A stretch of DNA of 64,000 bases, from positions 18,130 to 82,129 of the forward strand of contig JAMLHN010000015.1 in assembly GCA_023957115.1 (NCBI GenBank), read 5' to 3'. Under the pieces are notes generated by a model, which had not been told where the DNA came from, ran no database searches, and saw only the letters and a list, made by a program, of their open reading frames with translations. Source of the DNA: Thermomicrobiales bacterium. Lineage in GTDB: Bacteria > Chloroflexota > Chloroflexia > Thermomicrobiales > UBA6265. The position numbers were made by a program, and so were the translations under genes. Shown here piece after piece: positions 32,799 through 43,124 of the stretch (position 1 is the first letter of the stretch; each line of letters opens with the position of its first letter).

Positions 32799-33815
32799 CT
32801 ATTCCGTATCGGTTGTTTCCTCGTAGGGTGGAAAACGGAACTGCATATCGCGGTCGAGCAGGCCACCGTAGCCGATTCCGCCAAGATCGGCAGACGTGAT
32901 GCGCTCGCCCGCCATGATCCAGGGGAGGACGAGATCGCCGACGGTCGATTTCGAGTACATGGAGCAGGAGGCGAGATTGAAGATGGGAACATCACCGGTA
33001 TAGGCGAGCCAGAACATGCTCCCCGGGTGTGCCGGCGCTCCGATACGAACGACATGCCCTTCGAGCATCGGAATCGCGCCCAATGCGCCATCCATCGGAT
33101 CCATCGTATTGCCGCCGCCGGTCATCAGCAGGGTTGCCCCCTGGTCGATGAAGGCATAGAGCGCGCCGGCGACCGCTGCCGGTTCGTTGTCGGCTGCCTG
33201 GAACCCCAGGAGCTCCCCCCCGTACCAGCCGATCTTGGCGCGGACCGCCTGTTCGAAACGCGCCCAGGTTTTTTCGTCCATCGCTTCGGTGGTAACGACG
33301 CCGACCTTGAGCGGCTTGAACGGCTTGACCTGGATGACCGTCGTTTGCGACGCGATGCGCACGGCTTCTTCGATCAGCGATTTGCGCGTGGCGACCGGGG
33401 TGATCTTGGCGCCGGCCACGATCTTGTTGGGCACGACCGCCATCCGGTCGAGCAGGGTGAACAAGCCGAGATCGGGGAGCGCGTTGATGGCATCGACCGC
33501 GGTGCGATCGATGCGCAACAGCCCCTTGGAACTCGCCCGGAGGTTGACCCGGCTCTGGACCGGTTTGCGGATCTCGATTCCCGGTCCGGCGGCCGCCGTG
33601 GCAATGGCGGTTGCGGCATCGTCTTCGTGAATGTCGGCCGGTTCGAGCCGGACGGCGTGCAGCGTGTCCGGATACGCGTGCAACCGGCCCAGCATTTCGC
33701 TCGTGATCGGTTGTCCCTTGTGAAAACGCGCGCCGTCGAAACGGATCTCCTGCGCGAGGAAGATATCGGCGCCGTTTGGTGTGAAGGTTTGGGGGTCGAT
33801 GAGTATTGGCTTCAT
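32799..33815 (-). CDS. Molybdopterin-binding (MoeA/MogA-like) domain protein
   Basis: A 338-residue protein with a MoCF_biosynth-like C-terminal domain. KVGVVTTEAMDEKTWARF, GALYAFIDQGATLLMTGGGN, the loop GGGNTMDPMD (compare TGGTGxxxRD in MogA) and the proline-rich MPGAPAHPGSMFWLAYTG-like segment are consistent with MPT-AMP binding. The N-terminal part (PILIDPQTFTPNG, RFHKGQPITSEMLGRL) resembles the 'CinA/MoaB-like' proteins seen beside xanthine-dehydrogenase-type operons, but no molybdoenzyme is nearby. It would act in molybdenum cofactor insertion or storage. The gene lies 60 bp upstream of the LuxR gene. Confidence 0.78.
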   Translation of the reverse strand: MKPILIDPQTFTPNGADIFLAQEIRFDGARFHKGQPITSEMLGRLHAYPDTLHAVRLEPADIHEDDAATAIATAAAGPGIEIRKPVQSRVNLRASSKGLLRIDRTAVDAINALPDLGLFTLLDRMAVVPNKIVAGAKITPVATRKSLIEEAVRIASQTTVIQVKPFKPLKVGVVTTEAMDEKTWARFEQAVRAKIGWYGGELLGFQAADNEPAAVAGALYAFIDQGATLLMTGGGNTMDPMDGALGAIPMLEGHVVRIGAPAHPGSMFWLAYTGDVPIFNLASCSMYSKSTVGDLVLPWIMAGERITSADLGGIGYGGLLDRDMQFRFPPYEETTDTE

Positions 33816-33963
33816 AACGATGATTGTCCCAGCTCGACGCTCGATCTGGTTGCATAGTCAATGATCGACTATCAGAGACAAGCTGGCTACCGCTCTCCCC
33901 GGGAGTGGATATCCGGGCGGAACGGTCGCGCCGCGCGTTGGGAAGATCACGCTGTTCGACTGT

Positions 33964-34953
33964 TCTAGAGCAAAGACCAAAAGGGCCGCTAAGTGGCACG
34001 ATCGTGCCATGCTGTGGCCATGCCCCTGCCTATTCGGTCGACCTCCGTGAACGGGTGATGGCAGCCGTGGCGGACGGCTGCTCCATTGCTGAGGCGGCCC
34101 ACCGGTTTTCCGTCAGGTCGATGCGAGCTTGGCGACTGGCGGCGCCGACAGCAGACCACCGGGTCGCTGGCGCCGACGACCCACCACTGCGGACGCCCTC
34201 GTCGCGTGAGCCCGGAGATGGATCGGGCACTGCAGGCGCAGATCGAGCCGCGGAGCCCGATGCTACCCTGACCGAGCTGCGGGCGTGGCTGGCCAGGGAG
34301 CATGGGCTGTCGTCGGTCGTGGCACGGTCATCGGGCCGTGGCGCGACTGGATCGTCCCCGAAAAAAGAGTCTGATCGCCACCGAGCGCGATCCTGGAGCG
34401 GCAAGGCGTGGGCATCAGGACCAGGCGCGGTTGGTGGCCGACGATCTGGTCTTTCTGGACGAAAGCAGTACCCAGATCACCCGACCCGCCGCCATGGCCG
34501 AGCCCCACGTGGGCGCACGGCTGGTCGCGGCGGTTCCCCGCAACCACGGACGAACGACATGCCTGGCCGCGCTGCGCCATCCGGAGTGGGACCATCCCTG
34601 GTCTGAAGGTGCGCCGGACCGGTCTTTGCCCAGTGGGTGCGCACGCAGTTGGTACCGACCTTGCGACCGGGCCGTGATCGTGATCCTGGCAACCTGAATG
34701 CATACGGCTCCCGGAGGCGCGGCGGGCCATTGAGGCCGCTGCGTCAGCGCGCTTCCGCCAAGCCTATTTGCCGGACTCGATCCGATCGAACTGGTCTTCA
34801 GTCGGCTCAAGACCCACCTGCGCACCATCGCCGCACGCACGGTCGATGCCGAGGACGGCAATGGGGGATGGGTCAATGGTCCCGCCACCGATGCCCGCAA
34901 CTGCTGCGCTCTGGGTATACCGAACGGGCGCCTTTTTCGACTGTTCTTAGAGC
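33964..34953 (+). mobile_element. Decayed IS630-family insertion sequence
   Basis: The ends are imperfect inverted repeats: left TCTAGAGCAAAGACCAAAAG (from 33965) and right, read inward, TCTAAGAACAGTCGAAAAAG (from 34949), each beginning near a TA as expected for TA-targeting IS630/Tc1 elements. Total length of about 1.0 kb fits the family. A TTCGACTGTTCT string occurs in direct orientation at both edges (33955-33966, 34936-34947). The enclosed transposase is disrupted. The right edge abuts a palindromic repeat element. Confidence 0.75.
34015..34945 (+). pseudogene. IS630 transposase, multiple frameshifts
   Basis: Fragments of an IS630 transposase are spread over three frames. YSVDLRERVMAAVADGCSI and EAAHRFSV is the N-terminal HTH; LTELRAWLAREHG is the linker; LDRPRKKSLIATERDP and DLVFLDESSTQIT carry the first catalytic Asp; GNLNAYGSR stands where DNLNAHK carries the second Asp (here Gly); LDPIELVFSRLKTHLRTIA carries the Glu. 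At least three indels break the frame, so no functional transposase can be made. Confidence 0.8.
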
Positions 34954-35071
34954 GCCGTGCAGATGAGGTCAGACAACCTGCTCTGGACGTTCAGGGAGAA
35001 CCAAAGCCGTCCTGTCGCGTACGTACGCACCACAGGGGGCTTAGCCCAGTTTCAACGTTGGGGAATCGGGA
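34954..35071. repeat. Second copy of the palindromic repeat element
   Basis: TGCAGATGAGGTCAGACAAC, GAGAACCAA, CGCGTACGTACG and the core TAGCCCAGTTTCAACGTTGG match the copy at 7414-7522. The left inverted core is missing where the IS630 remnant ends, suggesting the IS damaged the element. The next 294 bp (35072-35365) contain no gene I can support. Confidence 0.65.
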
Positions 35072-35365
35072 CCTGCAATTCGCGCTAGCCGCAGCCGGAC
35101 CTATCGAAGACGCAAATGAGCTGGTCGGGGTCGCACGTGCCTCGGACGCACCCGCCGCCGAGCCCGCGTGGCGAAACGTCGATCGTCTAGAGAGATCCCC
35201 TCACGTCCGTCTGGTTGTAATGCCGTGGCTCTATGGGCCAGTATGGGAGACGGTGCGCGGTATAGACAAGCGTGGAGGGCGCTCGTTTCGCCGGGCACCG
35301 CATTCTGAGCGCGGCCCGGGCCGAGGCGATAGACTGGGATATCGGACTAAACGCGGGAGGGTGCT

Positions 35366-36121
35366 GTGTCACCGTATTCTGTGCCTGTTTTTGGGCCGCT
35401 CGCCTGGATCGATGTCATTCTCCTGGGGTGGTTCTTCTGCACGGCGGTCTCGGTCGCCTGGATCGCCTGGGATGTCTTTCGGACCACGCCTGAAAATCGG
35501 GTCATCAAGTGGGCCTGGGTGCTGACGGGTCTCTATATGGGGCCGGTCGCCCTGGTGTTGTATGTCCTGGCGGACAAGGAGCCACGGCCGGGCGAGCACG
35601 AGCGCTTCATCGCGCCGATGTGGAAGCAGGCGATTGGCTCGACGTTGCATTGCGTGGCCGGGGACGCCACCGGCGTCATCATCGCGGCCACGATCACTGG
35701 CTTGCTTGGACTTCCGATGTGGCTGGATATGACGCTCGAATACATCGTCGCGTTCATCCTTGGGCTCTTCATCTTCCAGGCGCTCTTCATGCGGGATATG
35801 TTCGGCGGCTCGTACCGATTGGCGTTGCGCCGCTCGATTCTGCCGGAATGGCTTTCGATGAACATGATGATGGCGGGGATGTTCCCGGTCATGGTGCGGT
35901 TCATGATGGGGCGCGACATGCGGGCGATGGATCCGCGCGAGCTCCTCTATTGGGGGGTGATGTCGCTGGCGATCTCGGTCGGGTTCTTTACCGCGTATCC
36001 CATGAACTGGTGGCTGGTCAGCAAGGGGCTGAAGCATGGCCTGATGACGGTGCGGGAGTCGCCTGACCAGAACGACGCACCGACCTCCGGGATGGCGGCC
36101 CATGCCGGACACGCGGCCTGA
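35366..36121 (+). CDS. DUF4396 domain membrane protein
   Basis: A 251-residue membrane protein with about six helices (11-35, 48-67, 92-116, 120-143, 170-185, 197-222). WKQAIGSTLHCVAGDATGVI and RDMFGGSYRLALRRSILPEW are DUF4396 signatures. DUF4396 genes commonly neighbour multicopper oxidases and copper-binding proteins, and here the next gene overlaps it by context (11 bp between stop and ATG). A role in copper handling is therefore inferred. The start is GTG 35366; His/Met-rich ends (GMAAHAGHAA) may bind copper. Confidence 0.85.
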   Translation: MSPYSVPVFGPLAWIDVILLGWFFCTAVSVAWIAWDVFRTTPENRVIKWAWVLTGLYMGPVALVLYVLADKEPRPGEHERFIAPMWKQAIGSTLHCVAGDATGVIIAATITGLLGLPMWLDMTLEYIVAFILGLFIFQALFMRDMFGGSYRLALRRSILPEWLSMNMMMAGMFPVMVRFMMGRDMRAMDPRELLYWGVMSLAISVGFFTAYPMNWWLVSKGLKHGLMTVRESPDQNDAPTSGMAAHAGHAA

Positions 36122-36131
36122 GGAGGAAACG

Positions 36132-37343
36132 ATGGACCACTCCTCCCATGATATGGATCCGGTGCCGTCCGAAGGCTCCGGTGGTCATGCCGGCATGCAT
36201 GAGATGAAATCCGATGTCACCCGGCCACAGCTGGTGGCGGTGTCGCTCCTCTCGGTGCTGGCCTTGGTGGCCGGATTGGTCTGGTCGGCGATGTATACCA
36301 ATCTTCGGATTGGATCGCACGATGTCGACGGGGCGATCATGCCACCCGGGATGATCATGACCCGCGACATGCCGGCCGAGGCGATGAAGGATATGGCGGC
36401 GGTCGATCCGCGCGATGTGGAGTACACCGCGCCCTTCGATGCGCAGGGGGATCAGCCACTGGAACCGCGGATCGAGGACGGAGTGAAGGTCTTCGATTTG
36501 GAACTCTCGGTGATCGAATGGAGCATCCTGCCCGATGTGCAGATGATGGCCTATGCGATCAACCAGCAGGTTCCGGGGCCGCGTATCCGGGTGACCGAAG
36601 GAGATCGGATTCGTATGGTGGTGACCAATCACCTGCCGGAATCGACCACGTTGCATTGGCATGGGCTGATCGTGCAGAACGAGATGGACGGTCCGGCCGA
36701 GATCACCCAGGATCCGATCCAGCCGGGCGACACCTTCACCTACGAGTTCACCACTGAGCAGTACGGCACCTACTTCTATCATTCGCACGATCACATCGAC
36801 CGGCAGCAGGGATTGGGGGTTTACGGGGCGCTGATCATCGATCCGAAGGACCCGGCGAACGACTATGACGTCGATCAGGAGCTGGTGGTGCAGCTCCAGG
36901 AATGGCTGGAACGTGACGGGTACACCTATCCGGCGATGCCGATGGAAGGCGCGATGCCGAACTACTTCACGATCAACGGCAAGGCGTTTCCCGCTACGCA
37001 GACGGTGCATCTGAATGTGGGCGACCGGCTGCTGGTGCGCTTCATCGGCACGAGCAGCGGATTCATCCATCCGATGCACATCCACGGCGGCCCGTTCGAG
37101 GTGGTCGCGATCGACGGGTTCCCCGTGCCCGAGGGAACAGGCGAGCTACGCGATACCGTCAACGTCGGCCCCGGCCAGCGCTACGACGTCATCTGGGCCG
37201 CGCTCGAGCCCGGCAAATGGCTGCTGCATTGCCACATCAACCATCACACGACGAATAACAATACAGAGACGGATGGTGGTGGTGGGTTGATGGTGATATT
37301 GGAGGTTGGGGAGCCGGAGGTTGGAACACCTGAGTCTGCTTGA
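36132..37343 (+). CDS. Membrane-anchored multicopper oxidase
   Basis: A 403-residue multicopper oxidase from ATG 36132 (GAGGA upstream). The His/Met-rich N-terminus is followed by one membrane helix (33-55), so the catalytic part is extracytoplasmic. All four copper motifs are present: HWHG (175-178), HSHDH (217-221), HPMHIHG near 313 and HCHINHH near 376, giving the trinuclear and type 1 sites. At this length it is close to two-domain or small laccase-like enzymes. It probably oxidises cuprous copper or phenols. The DUF4396 protein is translated just before it. Confidence 0.92.
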   Translation: MDHSSHDMDPVPSEGSGGHAGMHEMKSDVTRPQLVAVSLLSVLALVAGLVWSAMYTNLRIGSHDVDGAIMPPGMIMTRDMPAEAMKDMAAVDPRDVEYTAPFDAQGDQPLEPRIEDGVKVFDLELSVIEWSILPDVQMMAYAINQQVPGPRIRVTEGDRIRMVVTNHLPESTTLHWHGLIVQNEMDGPAEITQDPIQPGDTFTYEFTTEQYGTYFYHSHDHIDRQQGLGVYGALIIDPKDPANDYDVDQELVVQLQEWLERDGYTYPAMPMEGAMPNYFTINGKAFPATQTVHLNVGDRLLVRFIGTSSGFIHPMHIHGGPFEVVAIDGFPVPEGTGELRDTVNVGPGQRYDVIWAALEPGKWLLHCHINHHTTNNNTETDGGGGLMVILEVGEPEVGTPESA

Positions 37344-37390
37344 ACGCACCGCAATTGGTCGTTTCGCGAAGGTATGAAAGGAGAGCTCTG

Positions 37391-37645
37391 GTGCCAATGT
37401 TTGGACCGAGCCAGGAAGACGAGTATCTCTCCTGGAAGCGGGAGCACCCAGATGGCTATGTCGCCAACATCGCAACTCAGCCACAACTCGATATGATCCA
37501 CAAGTCTGGTTGCCGAACACTCAATCGACACGATGGAAAGGCAGAAACACACTACTTGAAGGACTGTGCTGACGACTGGAAGGTGCTATCGGCGAACAGC
37601 CGTCAGCGTGGTCACAGTTATCAGCTTTGCGATATTTGTTTGTGA
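37391..37645 (+). CDS. Small Cys-containing protein, stand-alone domain
   Basis: An 84-residue protein starting at GTG 37391, with AGGAGAG eight bases upstream (ATG 37397 is also possible). The sequence DEYLSWKREHPDGYVANI followed by IHKSGCRTLNRH matches a domain I have seen in uncharacterised proteins next to defence and nuclease genes (a '-HPxGYVxN-...-HxxxCxxL-' pattern). C-terminal CDICL gives a possible zinc knuckle with the earlier Cys residues. Function unknown. Confidence 0.65.
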   Translation: MPMFGPSQEDEYLSWKREHPDGYVANIATQPQLDMIHKSGCRTLNRHDGKAETHYLKDCADDWKVLSANSRQRGHSYQLCDICL

Positions 37646-37818
37646 TCCTTAGCCTCAATGAGGTTGCACATGGAATGAGCCAGGAGATCACCTTTGTCGA
37701 GTTGACCAGGACAACGTACGTCTCGAGGGTGATGTCGTTGGTGTCGAGCGCGCGCGATAGCAGAGTCTGCCTCATGGACGGACGAGGGGTTCTCCTACGG
37801 ATGAGGTGCTCCGTTCTT

Positions 37819-38160
37819 CTACGACTCCGGGTCGTACATGATTTCGCGGATTTCCTGGGGGCAGCGGCAGGCGGCGGCGAAGCGGGCGGCCCAGGCGAGG
37901 GCGTCTTCGTGGGAGGCGACTTCGAGGATGCAAAAGCCGCCCAGGCCGAGTTTGATGTTGGGATCGGGGCCGGGAGTGATGGAGCCGTCGGTGCCGACGA
38001 CGGTGGCTTGCTGGTGCAGGAGGCCGCCGCCGAAGATCCAGACGCCGGCGGTTTTGGCGTCGCGCACGACGGCGCGGGTTTCCTCGCCTACGGTGGGGAA
38101 ATCGGCTTCGGGGATGTGGTCCATGGAGCCATCGTCGAAGGAGATGAGGTAGCGGTTCAT
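37819..38160 (-). CDS. YCII/DGPF-domain protein
   Basis: A 113-residue YCII-related (DGPF) protein from ATG 38160. MNRYLISFDDGSMDH, GGGLLHQQATVVGTDGSITP and GGFCILEVASHEDALAWAARF fit the dimeric ferredoxin-like fold, whose members are often paired with sigma factors of the ECF SigJ/RpoE type. No sigma factor is adjacent here. The gene has the same G/A-rich plus strand (C-ending codons) as the 5' part of the LuxR gene, unlike its neighbours. Confidence 0.85.
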   Translation of the reverse strand: MNRYLISFDDGSMDHIPEADFPTVGEETRAVVRDAKTAGVWIFGGGLLHQQATVVGTDGSITPGPDPNIKLGLGGFCILEVASHEDALAWAARFAAACRCPQEIREIMYDPES

Positions 38161-38461
38161 TGGGTGAGCCTCCTTGGCTTGGTGCGCGCGATTGGATCGA
38201 AGTGCGGGATGTGTGAATGGTCGATGGGATTGTGGCGTTTTCGACAGGGTGATGGCGTGACCGTTGGGAAGTCCCAGCGGGACGTTACTTTGGTAGCCCA
38301 GCAATTCATTGCCGGGTGATCGTGCAGCGCACCAAATCCTAGAGATGCAGCATGGGCGCCGGTGAGGCGCTGTTGCTGGTTGGTTGTTGTTTGGTTGTGA
38401 GGTCTGGCGTGGCGCTCGCTGCGACGAGGGGATTCCTCCTTCGTCAGAATGACAAAAGAAT
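38161..38461. other. Intergenic region between YCII gene and clpX
   Basis: A 301-bp region. It contains TTCGTCAGAATGACAAAAG and CTCGCTGCGACGAGG, common dispersed REP-like words. No gene or clear terminator was found. Confidence 0.35.
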
Positions 38462-39730
<1,269 letters not shown>

Positions 39731-39825
39731 GTACGTGTTTTCCTGTTGCGCCGTTTTTCGCCGGCACAGGGCCGGCGGCTACGCCGGCCGGTACGGGGCG
39801 AGCTTGCTCCAAACAAAAATGCCGG

Positions 39826-39871
39826 CCGATAGAACCGGGGGATGTCCACCGCGGCCATCCCCCGGTTCGGG
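39826..39871 (-). terminator. Hairpin between clpP and clpX
   Basis: Perfect 13-bp arms, GAACCGGGGGATG (39832-39844) and CATCCCCCGGTTC (39856-39868). It lies immediately downstream of the clpP stop; a pyrimidine-rich TTTTTGTTT stretch follows 25 bases later. It could reduce read-through into clpX. Confidence 0.7.
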
Positions 39872-39872
39872 A

Positions 39873-40535
39873 TTATTTCTTCTTTGCCGTTCCATTGGAG
39901 GAGCCGTTGCTCCCGGCCGCAGCGGCGGTCAGCTTGTGCGTCGGCTCCATGACCTCATCGACGATACCGTATTCCTTGGCTTCCGCCGCGGTCATGTAAT
40001 AGTCACGCTCGGTGTCACGCTTGACCCGGTCGAATTCCTGGCCGGTGTGATAGGCCATGATCTCGGTGAGCTTGGTGGTGAGACTGATCGTCTCGCGGGC
40101 GACCACTTCGATATCGGGAACGGCGCCGCGGAACCCGGCCGATCCTTGGTGGATCATGACGCGGGAGTTGGGCAGGGCAAATCGCTTCCCCGGGGTGCCG
40201 GCGGACAGGAGGACCGCCGCCATGCTGGCGCTCATGCCGATGCAGTAGGTGGCGACGTCCGGCTTGATCATCTGCATGGTGTCGTAGATGGCAAGCCCGG
40301 AATAGACCACGCCACCCGGCGAGTTCAGATAGAGATGAATGTCCTGATCCGGCGCCTCGTTGGCGAGGAACAGGAGTTGGGCGATGGCGACATTGGCAAC
40401 CTGGTCGTCGATGGGGGTGCCGATGAAGACGATGCGGTCGCGCAGCAGGCGCGAATAGATGTCGAATGACCGCTCACCACGGTTGGTGCTTTCGATCACC
40501 ATTGGAATCAAATTGTGAATCTTGGGAACTTCCAT
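39873..40535 (-). CDS. clpP: ATP-dependent Clp protease proteolytic subunit ClpP
   Basis: A 220-residue serine peptidase from ATG 40535 (CGAGG upstream). The nucleophile is in GMSASMAA, the catalytic His in SRVMIHQ and the Asp in [10 protein letters not shown], and FIGTPIDD and NSPGGVV are family motifs. ClpP forms a 14-mer with ClpX. Position between tig and clpX is the common bacterial order. The C-terminus ([12 protein letters not shown]) is a flexible extension. Confidence 0.97.
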   Translation of the reverse strand: MEVPKIHNLIPMVIESTNRGERSFDIYSRLLRDRIVFIGTPIDDQVANVAIAQLLFLANEAPDQDIHLYLNSPGGVVYSGLAIYDTMQMIKPDVATYCIGMSASMAAVLLSAGTPGKRFALPNSRVMIHQGSAGFRGAVPDIEVVARETISLTTKLTEIMAYHTGQEFDRVKRDTERDYYMTAAEAKEYGIVDEVMEPTHKLTAAAAGSNGSSNGTAKKK

Positions 40536-40552
40536 ACGAACCTCGGAGTGTG

Positions 40553-40577
40553 AAGGTGGCGACGTGCTCGCCACCGG
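40553..40577. other. Intercistronic hairpin between tig and clpP
   Basis: GGTGGCGA (40555-40562) and TCGCCACC (40568-40575) form a perfect 8-bp stem with a five-base loop in the 59 bp between the tig stop and clpP start. There is no T-run, so processing or stability is a better guess than termination. Confidence 0.5.
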
Positions 40578-40594
40578 TCGTGTTCGGATTAACT

Positions 40595-42010
40595 CTACTC
40601 CGTGCTGTCCAGTGACTCGGTGTCGGCGGTGACCGCATCGTCAGCCGCAGTCTCAGCAGCTTCGTCGACCTCGAGCTCGACGCCTTCCGGAGCAACGTAG
40701 CCATTGAGCACGACATCGCCCCCCTCGGTGGCAATGTCGATCAGGCGCTGGGTCAGCTTCTGATCGTAGAGCTCGTTGCGAATGACATTTCGCAGGTACT
40801 CATTGCTCAGATAGGCCTGGCGGGTCTGCGCCTGCTGGGCCTGATCCGATTGGGCCACCATCTGCTCGATCTCGGCGATGAGATCGTTTTCCGAAACCTC
40901 GATACCTTCCTTCTCGGCAATCTCACGGAGCACGAGCGACGAGGTCAGCGTTTCGGCGGCATTTTCGCGGACCGACTCGCGCCATTCGTCTTCGGTCTGG
41001 CCGATTTGGCGCAGGAAACCCTCCCAGGGAACCCCTTGCATGGAAAGCTCGCGCTGGGCGCGTTGCACCTGGCGGTCGATCTGTTCCTCGATCATCGGGG
41101 CCGGGAGCTCGAGCGTGGCGCCTTCGACAATCTTCTCGACGATCGAGTTGACCACCTCGGTGCGCGTCTCGCGCGTCTTTTCGATATGCAGGTTGGTGCG
41201 GATGCGGTCGCGCACCTCGTCCAGGTTTTCGGCGCTGGCGTAGGTCTTGGCGAACTCATCGTCCAGCGGCAGCAGGTCGCGCTGCTTGATACCGGTCAGA
41301 TTGAGGGTGTAGGTCAGCGTTTTGCCGGTGCGCGGATCGCCGGCATCCACCCGGTCTTCCGCGAAGGTGATATCGGCGCTGCCGCTCTCACCCGCTTTCA
41401 GCGTTTTGACCAGATCGACCAGCTCGGCCAGGAAGGTCGTCTCGCCCAGCTCGAAGGTGGCGTCTTCGGTCGGCGGTTGGAACTCTTCCCCATTTTCGGT
41501 GATGGCGATATCAACGGTAATCTGGTCGCCGTCCTGGGCGGTGCGCTCCTCGGCTGGATCGACCCAGGGGCTCTGCTGCGTGCGCAGCGCCTCAAGCACC
41601 TCATCGACGGCGTCTTCTTCCAGGGACGCATCGGCCGGATCGACGCGAACGTCGAGATAATTCCCCGGATCGACCGCCGGATAGACCGGTACGGTGACGG
41701 TGAACTGGAGTGGCTCGGGCTCGATGCTTTCGAGCTCCGGATCGCCCACCGGGACCAGATCCTCCTGCTCGATCGCCTTTCGGTAAAGATCGTCCAACAG
41801 CTTACGATTGGCTTCCTCGACGACCATCTCGCGACCGAAATAGCGCTCGATCATCGAGCGGGGCGCCTTCCCTTTGCGGAAGCCGGGGATGACCACCTCG
41901 CGGGCCACGCGGCGGTACGCCTTTTCGATCGCCTCGTTTTGCTCGTCCGGGTCGGCCGCAATGTCCAGCCGGACCTGGCTCTCCGGAATCCGCTCGATCG
42001 TTACTTTCAC
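40595..42010 (-). CDS. tig: Trigger factor
   Basis: A 471-residue ribosome-associated chaperone and prolyl isomerase. The N-terminal ribosome-binding signature appears as [20 protein letters not shown]; the FKBP domain spans about 165-250 ([25 protein letters not shown]); the helical C-terminal cradle follows, and the end is an acidic tail ([20 protein letters not shown]). The start is GTG 42010. It is the first gene of tig-clpP-clpX. Confidence 0.96.
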   Translation of the reverse strand: MKVTIERIPESQVRLDIAADPDEQNEAIEKAYRRVAREVVIPGFRKGKAPRSMIERYFGREMVVEEANRKLLDDLYRKAIEQEDLVPVGDPELESIEPEPLQFTVTVPVYPAVDPGNYLDVRVDPADASLEEDAVDEVLEALRTQQSPWVDPAEERTAQDGDQITVDIAITENGEEFQPPTEDATFELGETTFLAELVDLVKTLKAGESGSADITFAEDRVDAGDPRTGKTLTYTLNLTGIKQRDLLPLDDEFAKTYASAENLDEVRDRIRTNLHIEKTRETRTEVVNSIVEKIVEGATLELPAPMIEEQIDRQVQRAQRELSMQGVPWEGFLRQIGQTEDEWRESVRENAAETLTSSLVLREIAEKEGIEVSENDLIAEIEQMVAQSDQAQQAQTRQAYLSNEYLRNVIRNELYDQKLTQRLIDIATEGGDVVLNGYVAPEGVELEVDEAAETAADDAVTADTESLDSTE

Positions 42011-42341
42011 GCTGAATCGTGTCCTTTGACTAGCTCATCGACGTTGCCGGCTTGGATGGGCAACGGTCCAGCACACCTGAAAACACCAGAAAAGAGCGCG
42101 ATCCGCGGGTATAGCGGCGCGCTCGACTGCCCTAACCGTTCGATTATAGCGGCAGGGTGGAGGGTCGTGTTCCTTAATAGAGCAGAAGATGCGGGGGATT
42201 TTGGGATTTCGCGACCGGAGTCCGGGGCTGGAGATGAGTGCTGCATCATGGAAGACTGGGACGTGCGCCAAGCGGTGGTTGATCGAATCCACCGCTATCC
42301 AGCTGCGTAGGCGACGATGGGACGATTGGGGAGGTGAAGTT
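42011..42341. promoter_or_regulatory. Divergent promoter region of tig and a pentapeptide gene
   Basis: A 331-bp region with no supported gene. It must hold the tig promoter on the minus strand; GATTATAGCG near 42133 provides an AT-rich -10-like box in an otherwise GC-rich region. The pentapeptide gene on the plus strand starts after GGGGAGGTGA. Confidence 0.4.
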
Positions 42342-42920
42342 GTGAGCGAGATTCCGGCGCTGGCGCCGGATAGGATCTATCGGAATTTGACGCTCGAGGG
42401 CGGGCGATACGCGCATATCGAGTTGGACGGCGCGACATTCGAAGGATGCTCGCTGGCTGGGGTGGATTTGCGAAGTACCCGGCTCAATGGCGCCGTCTTC
42501 CGCGACTGCAATCTGACCGGAGCGCGATTGGCCGGGGCGAATCTCTTTGGCGCGACGTTCGAACGGTGCAAGCTGATGGGTGTCGATTTCCACGACGGGC
42601 TTACGCTGACCGCGGCCACCTTTTCCGTCTGCAATCTCGACTACTCGATCTTCCGGGGCGTGACGCTGGACAAGATGACGTTTCGGGATTGCACCTTTGT
42701 GGAAGCCGATTTTTCGCTGGCCAGTCTCCGGCAGGCGGCCTTTGCGGATTGCGATCTTTCCGGGGTCGATCTGACCGAGACGACGTTTTTTCAGACCGAT
42801 CTGCGTGGATCGGCGCTCGGCGGCTGGAATCTGACGCGTGATCGGCTGGACGGGGTCGTCGTATCGCCCGGCCAGATGCGGGATCTGGCCGCGGAGATCG
42901 GCGTACTGGTCGTGGAATGA
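42342..42920 (+). CDS. Pentapeptide repeat protein
   Basis: A 192-residue protein from GTG 42342 (GGGGAGG upstream). It is made of A(D/N)LxG-type repeats: LDGATFEGCSLAGVDLRST, LNGAVFRDCNLTGARLAGAN, LFGATFERCKLMGVDF and so on, giving about 25 pentads that should fold as a right-handed quadrilateral beta-helix. Members mimic DNA (Qnr/MfpA) or act as scaffolds; charge here is moderate and no Qnr-like loops are obvious. The end SPGQMRDLAAEIGVLVVE is the dimerisation-type tail. Confidence 0.9.
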   Translation: MSEIPALAPDRIYRNLTLEGGRYAHIELDGATFEGCSLAGVDLRSTRLNGAVFRDCNLTGARLAGANLFGATFERCKLMGVDFHDGLTLTAATFSVCNLDYSIFRGVTLDKMTFRDCTFVEADFSLASLRQAAFADCDLSGVDLTETTFFQTDLRGSALGGWNLTRDRLDGVVVSPGQMRDLAAEIGVLVVE

Positions 42921-43124
42921 ATCACAGTGTTTGGGACGAGCGTTTTTTTTGTGGCCCTCCTCAAGTTGAATCCAGAGGCTCACAGGGCCAAGATCCACCG
43001 CATCTGACAACGATCGTGAATTCTTGTAGGGTGCGCCTCCCTGTGGGCGCCCATGGTGGGCATAGGTATCTTGGGAGTGGAACTCCGCTTGCCTGAACGC
43101 GGTGGTTTCGGGTAAGGAGGGCCG

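Noticed and set aside
35058..35525. Possible gene upstream of DUF4396
   Set aside because: It overlaps the DUF4396 start in another frame and its sequence is Arg/Gly-rich without a ribosome site.
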